This document shows, piece by piece, positions 11,302 to 23,102 of a DNA stretch of 64,000 bases (positions within the stretch are counted from its first letter, which is position 1; each line of letters opens with the position of its first letter). The notes beneath the pieces are model-generated. The model was not told the origin of the DNA. It saw only the letters and a list, made by a program, of their open reading frames with translations, and searched no databases. The stretch covers positions 1,734,845 through 1,798,844 of the forward strand of contig VZQC01012403.1 of NCBI GenBank assembly GCA_009823505.1, read 5' to 3'. The position numbers were made by a program, and so were the translations under genes. The stretch is from Rhizomys pruinosus (lineage: Eukaryota > Chordata > Mammalia > Rodentia > Spalacidae).

Positions 11302-11433
11302 TCTTTAATCCTAGCACTGGGGAGGCAGAGGCAGGTGGATCTTTGTGAGTTCAAGGCCAGCCTGGTCTACAGAGTGAGTTCCAGGACAGCTGGGGCTACA
11401 GGGGGACCCTGTCTCAAAAAGACCAAAAAAAAA
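11302..11433 (+). mobile_element. B1 SINE
   Basis: 7SL-derived B1 body (gaggcaggtggatctttgtgagttcaag… and 'ggccagcctggtctacag') with an A-rich tail. Its flanks do not match the flanks of the B1 at 46483-46612 in unit 2: about 585 bp on the left and about 475 bp on the right present in unit 2 are missing here. Confidence 0.93.
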
Positions 11434-11439
11434 TGAAAA

Positions 11440-12492
11440 CATACCTCAACTTTACATAAATATGTGTACATACATGAATTTTCATATATAAACATCCATA
11501 TGAAAAGGAATAACATTTCTACCCCCACAAGTTGTATTTACTCACCCATTCCCCATGTGGTATTCACTGTGTAATTTGCCTTTTCTATGAGACAGGTTCT
11601 AGGTCAATATTTGTCCTTTTCAGTTTTGGGACCCAGGAAAAGTTTTCCATCCCTAGCATGGACTGTTGGGTGCAGGAGGACACTGCTCTCCCTGGTTTCT
11701 ATTTCAGTGGCCGCCTCTGCTGACCATATGAATGTGATGCTTATGCCGCTTGTATCTGCCCTTCAAGGGACGTCTGCCTGGAGTAACATGTGCACACAGC
11801 TCTTTTTAGGAAAGCTCTTAGAAATCATCTTGATGTTGAGGTCACCACTATCCCTCTGCTTCTCTCCCAATGTGTCCAAGGATAGACTGACTGAGTTCCT
11901 GGTGGAATGACAGTGGCTCCATCTACATTTCCTTTCTTGCTCAAAGTACTCATGTTTAGATAAATTAGACCTCTCTGTCCTGGCAGCCAAAATAATTGGA
12001 CCAAGTCTTTCTAGACCCAAAAGCAGAACTGACAATGGTGGGGTTTCCATGAGGCAATATGTTCCTACAGGAACGAGCACGGACAGAATGCTAAGGAGGA
12101 ACTTTGGAAACCCAATTTCTTTCTATTCACCTCCATTTACTCAATAATTTTTTAAAGTTGACATTTAGTTACATGTAGTTTCTGCCTTTTGACATGGAAC
12201 TGAACTAAAGGACCTCAAGAAATTCTAGCTTTGAGCCTCTTTTACAGACTAAACATAGGAAGTAATGATAGAATGCTGTGGCAGGCACCTGCAAAGGTAT
12301 TGAATTGGGGAGAAATTATCTCACAGTGTTGAAAGAGGAACCCATGTTGGCATCCCCATGCAATCTGCATTGTCTGTTGTTTCCTTGACTGGGCCTCAGG
12401 CAACTTCAGTGGTAGAAAATAAGCTCCTGTGTTTCTATGCTTCCTCTAGCATGAATTGCTTGACTAGGAATCAAGGGAGACAGAATCCATAG
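11440..12492. other. Array-unit sequence with a paired small open frame
   Basis: Non-coding sequence shared with 47095-48143. A minus-strand frame of about 105 codons (11763-12080) stays open in both units (47403-47729). I see no signal peptide, known domain or splice sites, and most differences between the pair change the amino acid, so I read it as neutral sequence rather than a gene. Confidence 0.5.
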
Positions 12493-12900
12493 TTGTGCTG
12501 GATAGCTTTAGTGTCAACTTGACACACCTGGGTTGAGGGAGCCTCTGTTGGGGAATTGGCTCCATTGGATTGGCCTGTGGCCACATCTGTGGAGTATTGT
12601 CTTGATTGTTGAGCAGTGTGGGAGGGCCCAGCCCACAATGAGTAGTGCCACCCTGGGCAGGTTATGTAATATATAAGAAGGCAGGCTGGGCATGAGCCAA
12701 GAGAGAGCAAGCCAGTGAACAGCATTCCTCCATGGCCTGTGCTTCAGCTCCTGCCTCCAGGTTCCTGCCCTGAGTTCTTGCCTTGGGCTCCCTGAGTGAT
12801 GAACTGTGACCCAGGAGATGTAAGCTGAATAAACCCTTTCCTCCCCAAGTTGGTGTCGGTCAGAGTGTTTTGTCACAGCAATGGAAGACAAACTAGGACA
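12493..12900 (+). mobile_element. URR1-like interspersed rodent repeat, unit-1-specific
   Basis: A 408-bp block starting near tgctggatagctttagtgtc and ending aactaggaca, with an aataaaccctttcctcccc motif near its end. It matches a common rodent repeat I recall as URR1; the class is uncertain. A 4-bp ATAG flanks both sides (12489-12492, 12901-12904). Unit 2 has the intact empty site at about 48140, so this is an insertion after duplication. Confidence 0.7.
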
Positions 12901-13034
12901 ATAGTCAAATGAAATAAAATAGGGCTTGACTAAATATGAAGACTAAATATGAGGTGATCTGGCAGTAGGCCAAAAGGTGGATAATCAGGGTGCTCTGTTC
13001 AGAGGAAGTTTCTTGGATTTGTATCTCAGACATA

Positions 13035-13035
<1 letters not shown>

Positions 13036-13073
<38 letters not shown>
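13036..13073 (+). repeat. (CA)n microsatellite
   Basis: Dinucleotide run, shorter at the paralogous place in unit 2 (about 48275-48304). Confidence 0.95.
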
Positions 13074-13075
<2 letters not shown>

Positions 13076-13354
13076 CACACATCGTTCAGTTTAGAGAGCA
13101 TGAGAATGGCAGATAATTTACTAATATGAAATCCACACTGATAATCTCATTCTAATTGTTTAGTGAATTTAAGGAATAAATGTAACTTGGAAGTTCAAAT
13201 TCCCAACAGTGTTAGCAATAAATTTTGTGGAACCTTTCTTGAAACAAAATTTGTTGTCACTCTTAAAATGCAGACAAATAGCATTGAGTAATATAATATA
13301 AACTGTCCATTATAAATACTTTGTTATAAAATACAACAGAATTTTATAGTTATA
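13074..13354. other. Array-unit sequence, nothing recognised
   Basis: AT-rich non-coding sequence shared with about 48310-48570. No gene is seen. Confidence 0.6.
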
Positions 13355-13370
13355 GAAGTAGCAGAATGAG

Positions 13371-13623
13371 GAGCTGGAGAGATATCCTAGCAGTTAAGAG
13401 CACGGACTGCTCTTGCAGAGGACTCGGGTTCGATTCCCAGCACCCACATATTGGCTAAGAACCGTCTGTAACTCTAATTCCAGGAGAACTCCAGTTCCAG
13501 GGGAATCCAAGACCCTCTTCTGACCTCCGCGGTATTGCACGACATGGGTGCACAGACCTACATGCAGAGAGTACATTCATACACATACAAAAATAAATAA
13601 AATTAAAAAAAATTTTAAAAAAG
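13371..13623 (+). mobile_element. B2 SINE, unit-1-specific
   Basis: Complete B2 with a perfect 16-bp TSD (gaagtagcagaatgag at 13355-13370 and 13624-13639). Unit 2 shows the pre-integration site at about 48572, so the insertion is younger than the duplication. Confidence 0.95.
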
Positions 13624-14092
13624 GAAGTAGCAGAATGAGTTTACAAACTGAAAACAATGCTGTAATATTTTTATGTAAGCTATTACAACATTGTAAAAAT
13701 GATATCTTGTTATAATCATAAAATTTGGGGATTTGTAGTTCTATAATTTCCTATACCAGAATTTGAAAGTTAATGATTTTAGCAACTTGATTTTGAGCAG
13801 AATAACTGAAAGTGTTTCCAAGTGTTTTCTAGAAACACAATATGACAATTTTTGTCAATTTCTAATTTTGAGAAAAGACTCCAATAATTCTGGAGCTCTG
13901 AAGAATGTTTATATTCTATCATACAGTAGTCTATGTATTTGATAAAGTATTTGAAACATAAATTTTAGTAATCTGGGGCTGATGCCTTTAGTGGAACAAT
14001 TTTTCTAAGACAATTTAATTCTTTACACATATCAGTCTGAATTTTACATTAATTTTATGTACCAACCTCTTAACATTTCCTCACATTCTTTT

Positions 14093-15399
14093 TTTTAATT
14101 GGTGCTTTGTGCATTTCATACATCATTTTCCAATTCAGATCAGGCATATTTCCCTTTCCCTCCCCCTACCTCCACCCCATCCCAGATGATGCATTTTGCC
14201 ATAACTGTCCTGCATCTTTCTCTCAGTTTGTTTTGTTTTTTTTTTTTTTCATTTTTTAGCTATAAGTGATGATCCATGAGTACAAGCATCCTTCATATGA
14301 AACCAATTTGCAGGCTGTTGTGCCCAAAACCCCACAGCCCCACCATCCAGCAGGGGGTGAGGGGTTATATGTTCAATCAAGTTGATCAGATGAGTGTCCA
14401 GACTACATTGCTGTAGTTTCACCATTCATCCCAATCGCAGCCCTTACATTCTACCACACCCCCTCTTCCGCAGATTGTTCCCTAGGCTTAGGAAAGGGGC
14501 ACAGGTGGATGAGAAGCAAAACAGTCCACTCTCTCTGGAGCTGTTGTCTTGGACTTTGGTCAATTCTGGCTGTTTCCTTTCATGGGCTGACAGTTTGTCC
14601 AGGAATAACCTTTCGATCCTACTAATGAAGCACAAGTGATTAGATATATAGGTATTTAAAGAGCACTAATAGTTATGGTTGGTTACTTTGGTATAGACAC
14701 ATATGTTTGAATGATATGTTAATCCATGAATTACATTTTTTCCTGTTTAATATGACAGGGTCTTACTGTGGCTTATAACATCTCCTAACCTGGAGAGGAT
14801 TTAAGATTGTGGCATCAACCATGGGTTATTCCTCCAAGGAGAGAGCCAATAGCCAATTAGGTTTGGGATATACAGGCATATGGCTGCCTCTGCTGCACAG
14901 TATTTCCAGGCAGGTGGGGTGTAGCTGGTGCTGACGGTGGAGTCTTGCTTGACTCAGGGAGACCCGTATTTGCTTTATTGGTTGAGTGGCCTTTGGTAAC
15001 ACTCTCTGGTATTCCAGAGGCCATCTGTACACTTGCATGTGTGGTCTCAATACATCTTTCCCATGTTAGTGTCAGGTCTTCGGCAGCAGGGCCTTATCGC
15101 CTCTCTTCTTGCAGGTATCCCAGTTTAGAGGCAAGGAGCCTTTACCTTTTGTGGGGCCTTGGATCCCCTGGCCAACATCTCCCTGGTAGAATAATCCATT
15201 GCTGATGTCAGAGCTCCTATATTAATATATTTTGCTTAAGTGCATAGATTAAGGACTTTAGTATTATATTTGGTTCTGAACAGAGAATAATCCTTTTCAC
15301 AGTTCTTATGTCTATTATTCAATTAAAGAAGGCAGTTTTACCGGTTTTATAAGAGATTACCTCTATAATAGTTGTCTCCAATTTACAGTTGGAGAGCGA
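14093..15399 (-). mobile_element. 5'-truncated LINE-1 3' UTR, unit-1-specific insertion
   Basis: About 1.3 kb of L1 3' UTR on the minus strand, starting (plus view) with its poly-T tail and the RC of the family terminus (tgtgcatttcatacatca). It is flanked by a 14-bp TSD cctcacattctttt (14079-14092, 15400-15413). Its body is the reverse complement of 41110-42250. Unit 2 has the empty target at about 49260-49290. It contains no coding sequence; it is truncated inside the 3' UTR. Confidence 0.9.
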
Positions 15400-15413
15400 C
15401 CTCACATTCTTTT

Positions 15414-16404
15414 AATTCAGGGTATATCTGATAACCTGAAAGTGGCTTGATGATTTACATAGAGTGTATAATTCATGTTTATGTGTGCTTTCACTCTATA
15501 GAAAATTATAAGAAAAAATACTAAAATTATCTTCTTTTAATAATTGGTTCATTAGAAGCATCATGGAATCCATTCTCTAACAAGCTACTAACTTTATATT
15601 TGGTTTTCATTGTAAAACCTGTTAGTCTTGTCAATGAAATATCAATTTCCAAGTTTCTAAAATTTTCAAACAATTCAATGTCTTTCCATGTCTTTTGTCC
15701 CTGTGTATGCTATCATTTTTTAAATAATTTACTAACACTTATTACCACACACTCTGAGACTCTGCAGAGCTCTAGAGAGCATTCCACGCACATGCCCCTG
15801 GACTGGCACAGCCAGCTGCTCAGCTCATAGGCTGCTGCTATGCCTGGAACCCAGGCTTGCTTTGCTCCACTCCCAAAGCCCTGCCTATCTCCTCTGTTCA
15901 CACACTAAATAGTCCCATCCTCTTCTTGTATGCCACTTGCAAAATACAAATCTAAGACAAAGTTGGGAAGAGTTTGAAGATGGAAGTGGCAGAATATGTG
16001 ACTGGACACCGGACCCTTCCTGAAGGCCAGCTACCATGGGACAAACACAGGAAACTGACCCTGACACCAGCTTCACAGAGGACGCCAGTTTTTCTCATTT
16101 TAGCTCTGTGTTAACATTAAGAAAAGGAAATTCAGCTATCTAAACAGAAATGGATTAAAATAATTTTGCAGCTAAGTAAATAGATATTTTACAAGCTTAT
16201 GAGTAGGTAAATTTGGATTTTGGAATGTTCTTCACTGGCCATCTTGGTGTTCAAGCTTTGGTATCAGACTTCTTGAGTGTACATCTCCCACCACCTTTGC
16301 TAGGTAATTAACATGTCCACTTAGGCAAGTGACTTTCCCTATATAAACCTGAGTGTATTATTATGGAAAATGAAGTTTTGTCAGTATTTATAACACGTGT
16401 GTAA
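15414..16404. other. Array-unit sequence, no gene recognised
   Basis: Non-coding sequence collinear with 49277-50290 in unit 2. The stretch 15740-16090 is well conserved between the copies and relatively GC-rich, but I see no V-domain residues, RSS, SINE or splice sites. Confidence 0.6.
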
Positions 16405-17495
16405 ACACTTAAAGTGCCAATTTTTTGGTGCCTGAGCATGGGCAGAGGCTGAGCAGACCAGTGTTTGGGCCCACAGGCCCACTCAACTGAAACTCTGGAG
16501 AGAGTGGCTGGCAGCAGAGAGAATACAGTGCTCAGAAGGTGGCATCTGGGTTGTTACCCACCCAATTCTTAAGGAACAGAAAGGGAAGAGTGAACTATAC
16601 CTTCCAATATATAACCAAAATTGAAAGCCTGAAACCTAGACAAACCAACACTTCATACATAAAGAGAATACAACGAAGGCACCTGAAGGAATCAAGGTAC
16701 ACAATCCTTCAACAAGGTGAAGAGGCATTCAAGATCGCGTCGGAATATGGGCAAAAGGCAAGCCACATGCCGAGAGCACAATGAAAGAACAATATGGGAA
16801 AAGCACAGAATAAATCCACATCAAACTCTACAGAGCCTGTGGAGGACTCCTGCAATGGGATCTCTCCAGAGGTAACCCAGGACACAGATCATAGAATAAC
16901 AATCACAGATATATTCAAAGAAATCACAGAACTAAGGAGAGAGAATGAAAAACTCAGAAAGGACCTAGAGGGAGACAAGGACAAACTTTGGAATGAACTA
17001 AAAGGAGAAAATGACAGACTCCTGAAAGAGCAATAGGAAAAAAATGACAAACTCCAGAAGGAAGCGGAAACACTGAAAAGATCCGAGGCTGAAATGAAAA
17101 AGGAAACCAATGAGCGAAACAAAGAGCTACAAGAAAAGATTGAGAAGCTCCAAAATGAAGTGGAAACAGTATAGAAAACACAGGAAGAAATGAAAAAGGA
17201 AATTGAACAGTCATCCAATCAAAAGGAAAGAATGGGGAAAAGCCTCAGAAGCAGAATGGAAGAAGCAGAAAAAAGAATATCAGACCTAGAAGATAACACA
17301 GAACAACTAAAAAGCTCAAGTAAAGACTATGAAAAAAATTAAAAATACACAAGAGTGGAACAAAAAGGAAATGAGGGACACTATGGAAAGATCAAAGCTC
17401 CCCATGATAGGGATAGAGGAAGGAGAAGATTCCAAAGAGAATGGTATTGATCAGATTGTCAACGGAATAATAGATGAAAATTTCCCCAAATCAAA
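16405..17495 (+). pseudogene. L1 5' UTR end and decayed ORF1
   Basis: The 5' part (aaagtgcc…, gggcagaggctgagcagacc) matches the L1 start at 52890-53345. ORF1 begins near the ATG at 16794 and encodes a Lys/Glu-rich coiled coil (heptads such as ENEKLRKDLEGDKDKL) with RISDLED-type sequence near 17275. Stops at 17034-17036 and 17172-17174 and a frame change kill it. ORF1p is the RNA-binding trimer of the L1 particle; only its coiled-coil half survives here. The sequence ends in an A15 run at about 17493-17507 that abuts the inverted segment. Confidence 0.8.
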
Positions 17496-17504
17496 AAAAA
17501 AAAA

Positions 17505-18612
17505 AAAGACATTTTTACTATATTAGTTTTTCCAATCCATGAACATGGGAGGTCTTTCCATCTTCTGATGTCTTCTTCAATTTCCTTCTTCAGGAGTTTA
17601 TAATTTTTGTTGTAGAGATCTTTGGTGTCTTTGGTTAGGTTTATTCCTAGGTATTTTATTGCTTTTGAGGCTATTGTGATTGGAAAGATCTCCTTGTAGC
17701 CCTTCTTCAGTTGCTGGTTGTTGGTATAAAGAAATGCTACTGATTTTTCTAGGTTAATTTTGTATCCTGCCACATTACTGAAACTTTTAATAGTTTCTAC
17801 GAGTTTTCTGGTGGAGTTTTTAGCATCCTTTAGGTAGACTATCATATCATCTGCAAAAAGGGATAGTTTTACTTCCTCTTTTACAATTAATATTCCTTTA
17901 ATTTCCTTTTCTTGCCTTATTGCCCTAGCCAGTGTTTCAAGCACTATATTGAAGAGGAGTGGCGACAAGGGGCAGCCTTGTTGGGTTCCTACCTTTATGG
18001 GGAATCCTAATTTTTCTCCATTTAGGATAATGCTGGCTGTGGGTTTCTTATATATGGCTTTGAATATGTTGAGGAATGATCCTTCCAATCCAATTCCCTC
18101 TAGTACATGAAGGGATGCTGGATTTTTGTCAAAGGCTTTTTCTGCATCTATTGAGATGATCGTGTGGTTTTTGTCCTTCAGTCTCTTTATGCATTTTGTG
18201 ATATTTACTGATTTTTGTATGTCGAACCATCCCCGCATCTCTGGTATGAATCCAAGTTGATCATGGTGAATGATCTTTTTGATGTGGGTCTGTATATGGT
18301 TTGCAAGTATTTTGTTGAGAATTTTTGCATTCATGAGATGGGTTTGTAGTTCTCTTTTTTTGGTTGCATCCTTACCTGGCTTTAGTATTAGAGTGATGCT
18401 GGCTTCATAGAAGGAATTTGGGAGATTTCCCTCTGCTTGTATCCTTCTGTACAGTTTGAGTAATAATGGTTGTAAGTCCTCTTTAAATGTTTTTATAGAA
18501 ACCTACTGGACCTGCAGTTTTTTTAGTTGGGAGGTATCTTATTACACTTTCTATTATGGATCTGTTTAAGCTGTCAATCTCTTCTTGGTTTAGCTTTGGC
18601 GATTCCCCAAAT
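17505..18612 (-). pseudogene. Inverted L1 ORF2 reverse-transcriptase segment
   Basis: On the minus strand a 291-codon frame (17459-18334) stays open across the core RT domain, with [11 protein letters not shown] and LFADDMIVY motifs. The upstream part, to 18612, is frame-shifted. The inverted piece ends at the VKMS position of ORF2, and the forward piece beginning at 18613 resumes with the next residues (aaattaatatac…). That complementary break is what twin priming produces. It lacks the endonuclease and C-terminal parts, so no functional enzyme is encoded. Confidence 0.85.
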
Positions 18613-18756
18613 TAATATACTGATTCAATGCAATTCCAATTAAAATCCCAAGGACATTCTTCATAGTCTTGGGAAAAAAATCTTATATTCATATGGAACA
18701 ACAAAAGACCCAGAATAGTCAAAGCAACCCTGAGTAAAAAGAGCAATACAGGGGGG

Positions 18757-20284
18757 ATTCCTTTTTTTCTTTATTTTTTATATATTAATCATATTTTAAG
18801 GGATTCACAATATAAGAGCACAGTTGTTTTCAGATCACATTGATGTTGCTCAGTTTGCCATACAATTATGTAATTGGTGCAAAAATCCACAGATGAAGGA
18901 TACCATTTGTCATTTGTTTATCCAGGACTGTGTTACTTCACTCAGTATGATATCTTCTAACTCCAGCCATTTACCTGCAAAGCTCATGATGTCATCTTTC
19001 TTTACCACTGGATTTCTTTTTTTATTAAATTTTTTCTTTTATTATTAAACTTTTTCCATAGGTCATACATCATTTCTCAATCATATCTAGAATCACTTCC
19101 CTTCCCATGCCCCCCACCCCACCCGAGTCCCTGCACTCTGTCCTACATGTCCTGTATCTTTGTCTGAGTCTTTCCAGAGTTTTTTTCAGTTCTTTTCTTG
19201 TTGTTGTTCTCTCCAACTTGTATTGCATAATTTTGAATTGTAGGCTGTTTTTCCTAAAAGATGTCATGTTTCCTTGGGCTGTCCACACAGTGGTGTGGGC
19301 ACAACTGCTTGCAAATTGGTTTTACATGAAGGATGCTTGTACTCATAAATTATTACTTATTGTTAAAAAATGGAAAAAATAAAGAAGTAATAGAAGAAAA
19401 AATAATAACTTGTATAAAATAAATAGAATAAATTAAAAAAAAAAGAGGTCATGTTTTCCTTAAGGAAGTGCTTGAAGGTTCCTCCTTGGCAATCCCAAAC
19501 AACCATCAATCCTGCACTTTTGCTCCATATGGGGGTATTTAACTCCTTTGGTCCCTCAAATGAAGTTTAGTAAATATGCATCCTGTCTCGATCCCTCTGC
19601 ACTGGCCTCCATGATACAGCCCAGGTAGTCCAACAATGGCAGTCTATATTCTGAAGAGGCTGACATCCCCTTAGCTGTTTAGTCTACAAGTTGGGTATCT
19701 CAGTAGTCCCCATCTGGCATTGAAGATTTGGAGGATTCTTAGAGACAGGAGTCTTCAGTCCATATTGGAAGGTTGAAAAGCTGTGTCTCATGTCTTTGAA
19801 GAGTGGCTGCCAAAAGTGGTGGCAGCCACAGAGTTGATGCACTTGCCAGTAAGAACTGAAGACAGGCCAAACAACAGTACTCTCTCTTTTTTTCTTTTTG
19901 TCTCTTTACTAATATCTCAAGTTCTATGTCTGCAGTAGTTTCTCTAGTCCTACTGATTATTTATATCTGGTTGTACTTTCCTTTTGGATGCTTAAGGCCA
20001 CAGAGTTAGCCCAGATTAACCAAGGTTTTTGTTTTCTCAAGGTCATTTGAGGATAAGGTGCTCAGGGATCTCTCGGGTTTGTTTGTTTGTTTGTTTGTTT
20101 GTTTGTTTGTTTTGCGGGGGGGAGCACCTTGCTCCTTTCAGCTTTTTATTTACCACTTCCATCCACTAGAGGACAAAATCAGGTCTTGCTACACCAGGCT
20201 TCCTTTTCTGAAGCATGAGCAGACTTTCCTCTTTATAGAATGGACACTGGATGAAGTTCCATTAGTGGCTCTCTAAGAACTCTA
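18757..20284 (-). mobile_element. L1 3'-end insertion nested in L1 ORF2
   Basis: Minus-strand L1 3'-UTR sequence interrupts ORF2 between 'caatacagggggg' and its near-repeat 'ctacaggggg' at about 20283, an imperfect TSD. It has two poly-T/terminus blocks (18757-19050 and 19020-19260), the remaining 3' UTR to about 20050, and a (GTTT)n run at 20078-20112. The part 19462-20050 is the RC of the 3' UTR at 22200-22790. Confidence 0.75.
19276..19447 (+). mobile_element. Third-level L1 3'-end insertion
   Basis: A 172-bp plus-strand L1 tail (gcacaactgcttgcaaattgg…, ending in an A-rich tract) lies inside the nested minus-strand L1. It is bounded by the TSD gtcatgtttcctt (19263-19275 and 19448-19461, one T extra on the right). 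Confidence 0.82.
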
Positions 20285-21443
20285 CAGGGGGTATTTCTAT
20301 ACCAGACATCCAACTATACTTCAAGGCTATAGTCATAAAAGCAGCCTGGTACTGGCACAAAAGCAGACCTGTAGACCAATGGAACTGAAGATCCAAACTT
20401 GAGCACATACAATTTCAGCCACCTCATATTTGACAAGGGGGCCAAAAAGACTCAGTGGAGGAAAGACAGCATCTTCAGCAAATGGTGTTGGCAAAACTGG
20501 ATCACCACTTGTAGAAAAATAAAATTAAACCAATACCTCTCACCCTGTACAAAAATCAACTCCAAATGGATCAAAGACCTCAATGTGAAACTCAAAACTC
20601 TGAAGGTTATAGAAGAAAAAGTTGGCAGCAACTTACAAGACACAGGCATAGGAAAAGACTTTCTAAATCAAACAGCAGCTGCACAGGAAATAAGGCCAAC
20701 AATTGACAAGTGGGACCTTATTAAATTCAAAAGTTTCTGTACAGCAAAAGAAACAATCAGGGAAGTGAAGAGAAAACACACAGAGTGGGAGGAATCCTTC
20801 ACTGCTAATACATCTGACAGAGCATTAACTTCCAGAATATTTAAACTACTCAAAAAACAAAGAAGTAAGACAACAAATGACCCACTCAAAAGATGGAGTA
20901 AAGAGCTGAGCCGAGACTTCACAAGTGAAGAAATAGAGATGGCCAAGAAACATCTCAAAAAATGTTCAACATCACTACTAATTAAGTAAATGCAAATTAA
21001 AACCACTTTAAGATATCATCACACCCCATAAGGCTGGCAAGGATCAAGAAAACAAATGATGCCAAATGTGCAGAGGGTGTGAGGAAAGGGGAACACTAAT
21101 CCACTGCTGGTGGGAATGCAAACTTGTACTATCACTATGGAAAGCAGTACGGAGAACACTTAAAAGACTCAAAATAAGCCTTCCACCTGACCCAGCCATA
21201 CCACTTCTGGGAATATATCCATCAGACTCTTCCTACCACAGAGATACATGTACAGCCATGTTTATTGCAGCTCTCTTCACAATAGCAAAGAGCTGGAACC
21301 AACCCAAGTGCCCCACAACCAACGAGTGTTTAGAGAAAATGTGGTACATCTACAAAATGGAGTTCTATACAGCAGTAAAGAAAGATGACATCATGAAATT
21401 TGCAGGTAAGTGGATGGAACTAGAAGATTTTTATGCTAAGTGA
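20285..21443 (+). pseudogene. L1 ORF2 C-terminal portion
   Basis: A 196-codon open frame (20399-20989) and a 125-codon frame (21066-21443) cover the region after RT. The second contains the Cys-rich knuckle CRGCEERGTLIHCWWEC. The two frames are separated by a shift around 20990-21065. This is a fragment of the composite L1, not an independent gene. Confidence 0.85.
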
Positions 21444-23102
21444 AGTAACGCAATCCCATAAAAACAAAAGACAAACGATATCCCTCATCCCTCTAGATAG
21501 TAGTACCAAGTACCTTGTTGTAAGACAAACTGAACAATGTTAATATTATATTCCTCATGATCTAAAGACAACTGTGCATTGTGAATCCCTACACAGGTTC
21601 TAGAGCTGACCTAACATTTATTTTCAGACCTTGGGTTTTTGGTATATGATGGAGGGTATATGTGCATCTTTTAGAGTAATATGGATTAAAATGGAAAGAT
21701 GTGAATCAAGAAATATGATATGGAAACAAAACATACAGTTTGTTTCCAAAGGATACAATTCTAATATAGGTGCAATGTAACAGGCTGGTGCAACTTAGCC
21801 TTTCTGGGTGTTTAATGACCATACTTAAGGTCCATACCAATTTGGCTGAGGGACCCAAGGGATAACTTTGTTCCTTGCCATCAGAAATCAACCAAGTTTT
21901 AGGAGATTATGCATGGGGGCATCTCTTGAAATGTCCTTCAAATGTGGGTCACCAGTCTTCCTGTTCAGGGAAGTCTTGGAGAACCACTAATGGGAATTCA
22001 GCCAGTGCCCACTCTATAAAGAGGAAAGACTGCTCATGCTTCAGAAAAGGAAGCCTGGTCTAGCAAGACCTGATTTTGTCCTTGAGTGGATGGAACTGGT
22101 AAATAAAAAGCTGAAGGGAGCAAGGTGTCCCCATCCTCCTCCCCCCCCAAAAAAACCCGAGAGACCCCTGAGGACCAGATCCTCAACTGACATTGAGAAA
22201 ACAAAAACCTTGGTTAATCTGGGCTAACTGTGTGGCCTTAAGCATCCGAAAAAGAAAGTACAACCAGAAATAATCAGTAAGACCAGAGAAACTGTACTGA
22301 AGACATAAAACCTGAGATCTCAGTAAAAAGACAAAAAGAAAAAGAGAGAATATTGTGGTTTGGCCTGTCTTCAATTCTTACTGGCAAGTGCATCTACTCT
22401 GAGGTTGACACTACTCTTAGCACTCCTCAAAGACATGAGACACAGGTTTTCAACCTTCCAATATGGACTGAAGACTCATGTCTCTCCAAGAATCCTCCAA
22501 ATCTTCAATGCCAGACAGGGACTACTGACATACCCAGCTTGTGGACTAAACAGCTAAGGGGATGTCAGCCTCATCAGAATATAGACTGCCATTGTTGAAC
22601 CACCTGGACTGAATCATGGAGGCCAGTACAGAGGCATCAAGGTAGGATGTGTGCTTACAGGACTTCATTTGGGGGACCATGGAAGGGAAAGACCCCCATG
22701 TGGAGCACAAGTGCAGGATTGATGGTTGTTTGGGATTGCCAAGGAGGAACCTTCGAGCATCTCCTTAAGGAAAACATGACATCTATTAGGGAAAAATAAA
22801 AGTCCTCCAATTCAAGTGATATGTGTATGTATGTATAAATTTATGTTTATATATAACTATGTGTATATATATATATATATATGTATAAACACTGTAGTAA
22901 AAGTTGGAGAGAACATCAACAAAAGAACTGAAAGAAAAAATACTCTGGAAAGACTCAGATAAAGATGCAGAACATGTAGGGCAGAGTGCAGGGACTCGGG
23001 TCAGGTGGGGGACATGGAAAGGGAAGCAAATATAGATTCAACTGAGGAGAAATGATGTATGACTTATGGAAAAAGTTTAATAACAATAAAAAGTTATTTA
23101 AA

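Larger units (their letters stand above)
16405..23102 (+). mobile_element. Composite nested LINE-1, unit-1-specific
   Basis: A 6.7-kb block separates two stretches that are adjacent in unit 2 (about 50285-50310). Order: L1 5' end and ORF1 (16405-17495, plus); ORF2 reverse-transcriptase segment inverted (17505-18612, minus); ORF2 resuming forward (18613-18756); a nested minus-strand L1 (18757-20284) holding a third small L1 piece; ORF2 C-terminal part (20285-21440); and 3' UTR with aataaa and A tail (21441-23102). The endonuclease domain is missing. An imperfect 9-bp repeat (aaNacttaa) may be the TSD. None of the parts makes an intact L1 protein. Confidence 0.85.

Noticed and set aside
15740..16090. 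A conserved GC-richer stretch considered as a possible degenerate V exon
   Set aside because: No Cys-Trp-Cys pattern, no leader or acceptor and no RSS in either copy; conservation fits recent segmental duplication.
17459..18334. A 291-codon reverse-transcriptase frame that could be read as an intact RT gene
   Set aside because: It is an inverted slice of L1 ORF2 without the endonuclease or C-terminal domains, start context or promoter; it is continuous with frame-shifted L1 sequence on both sides.
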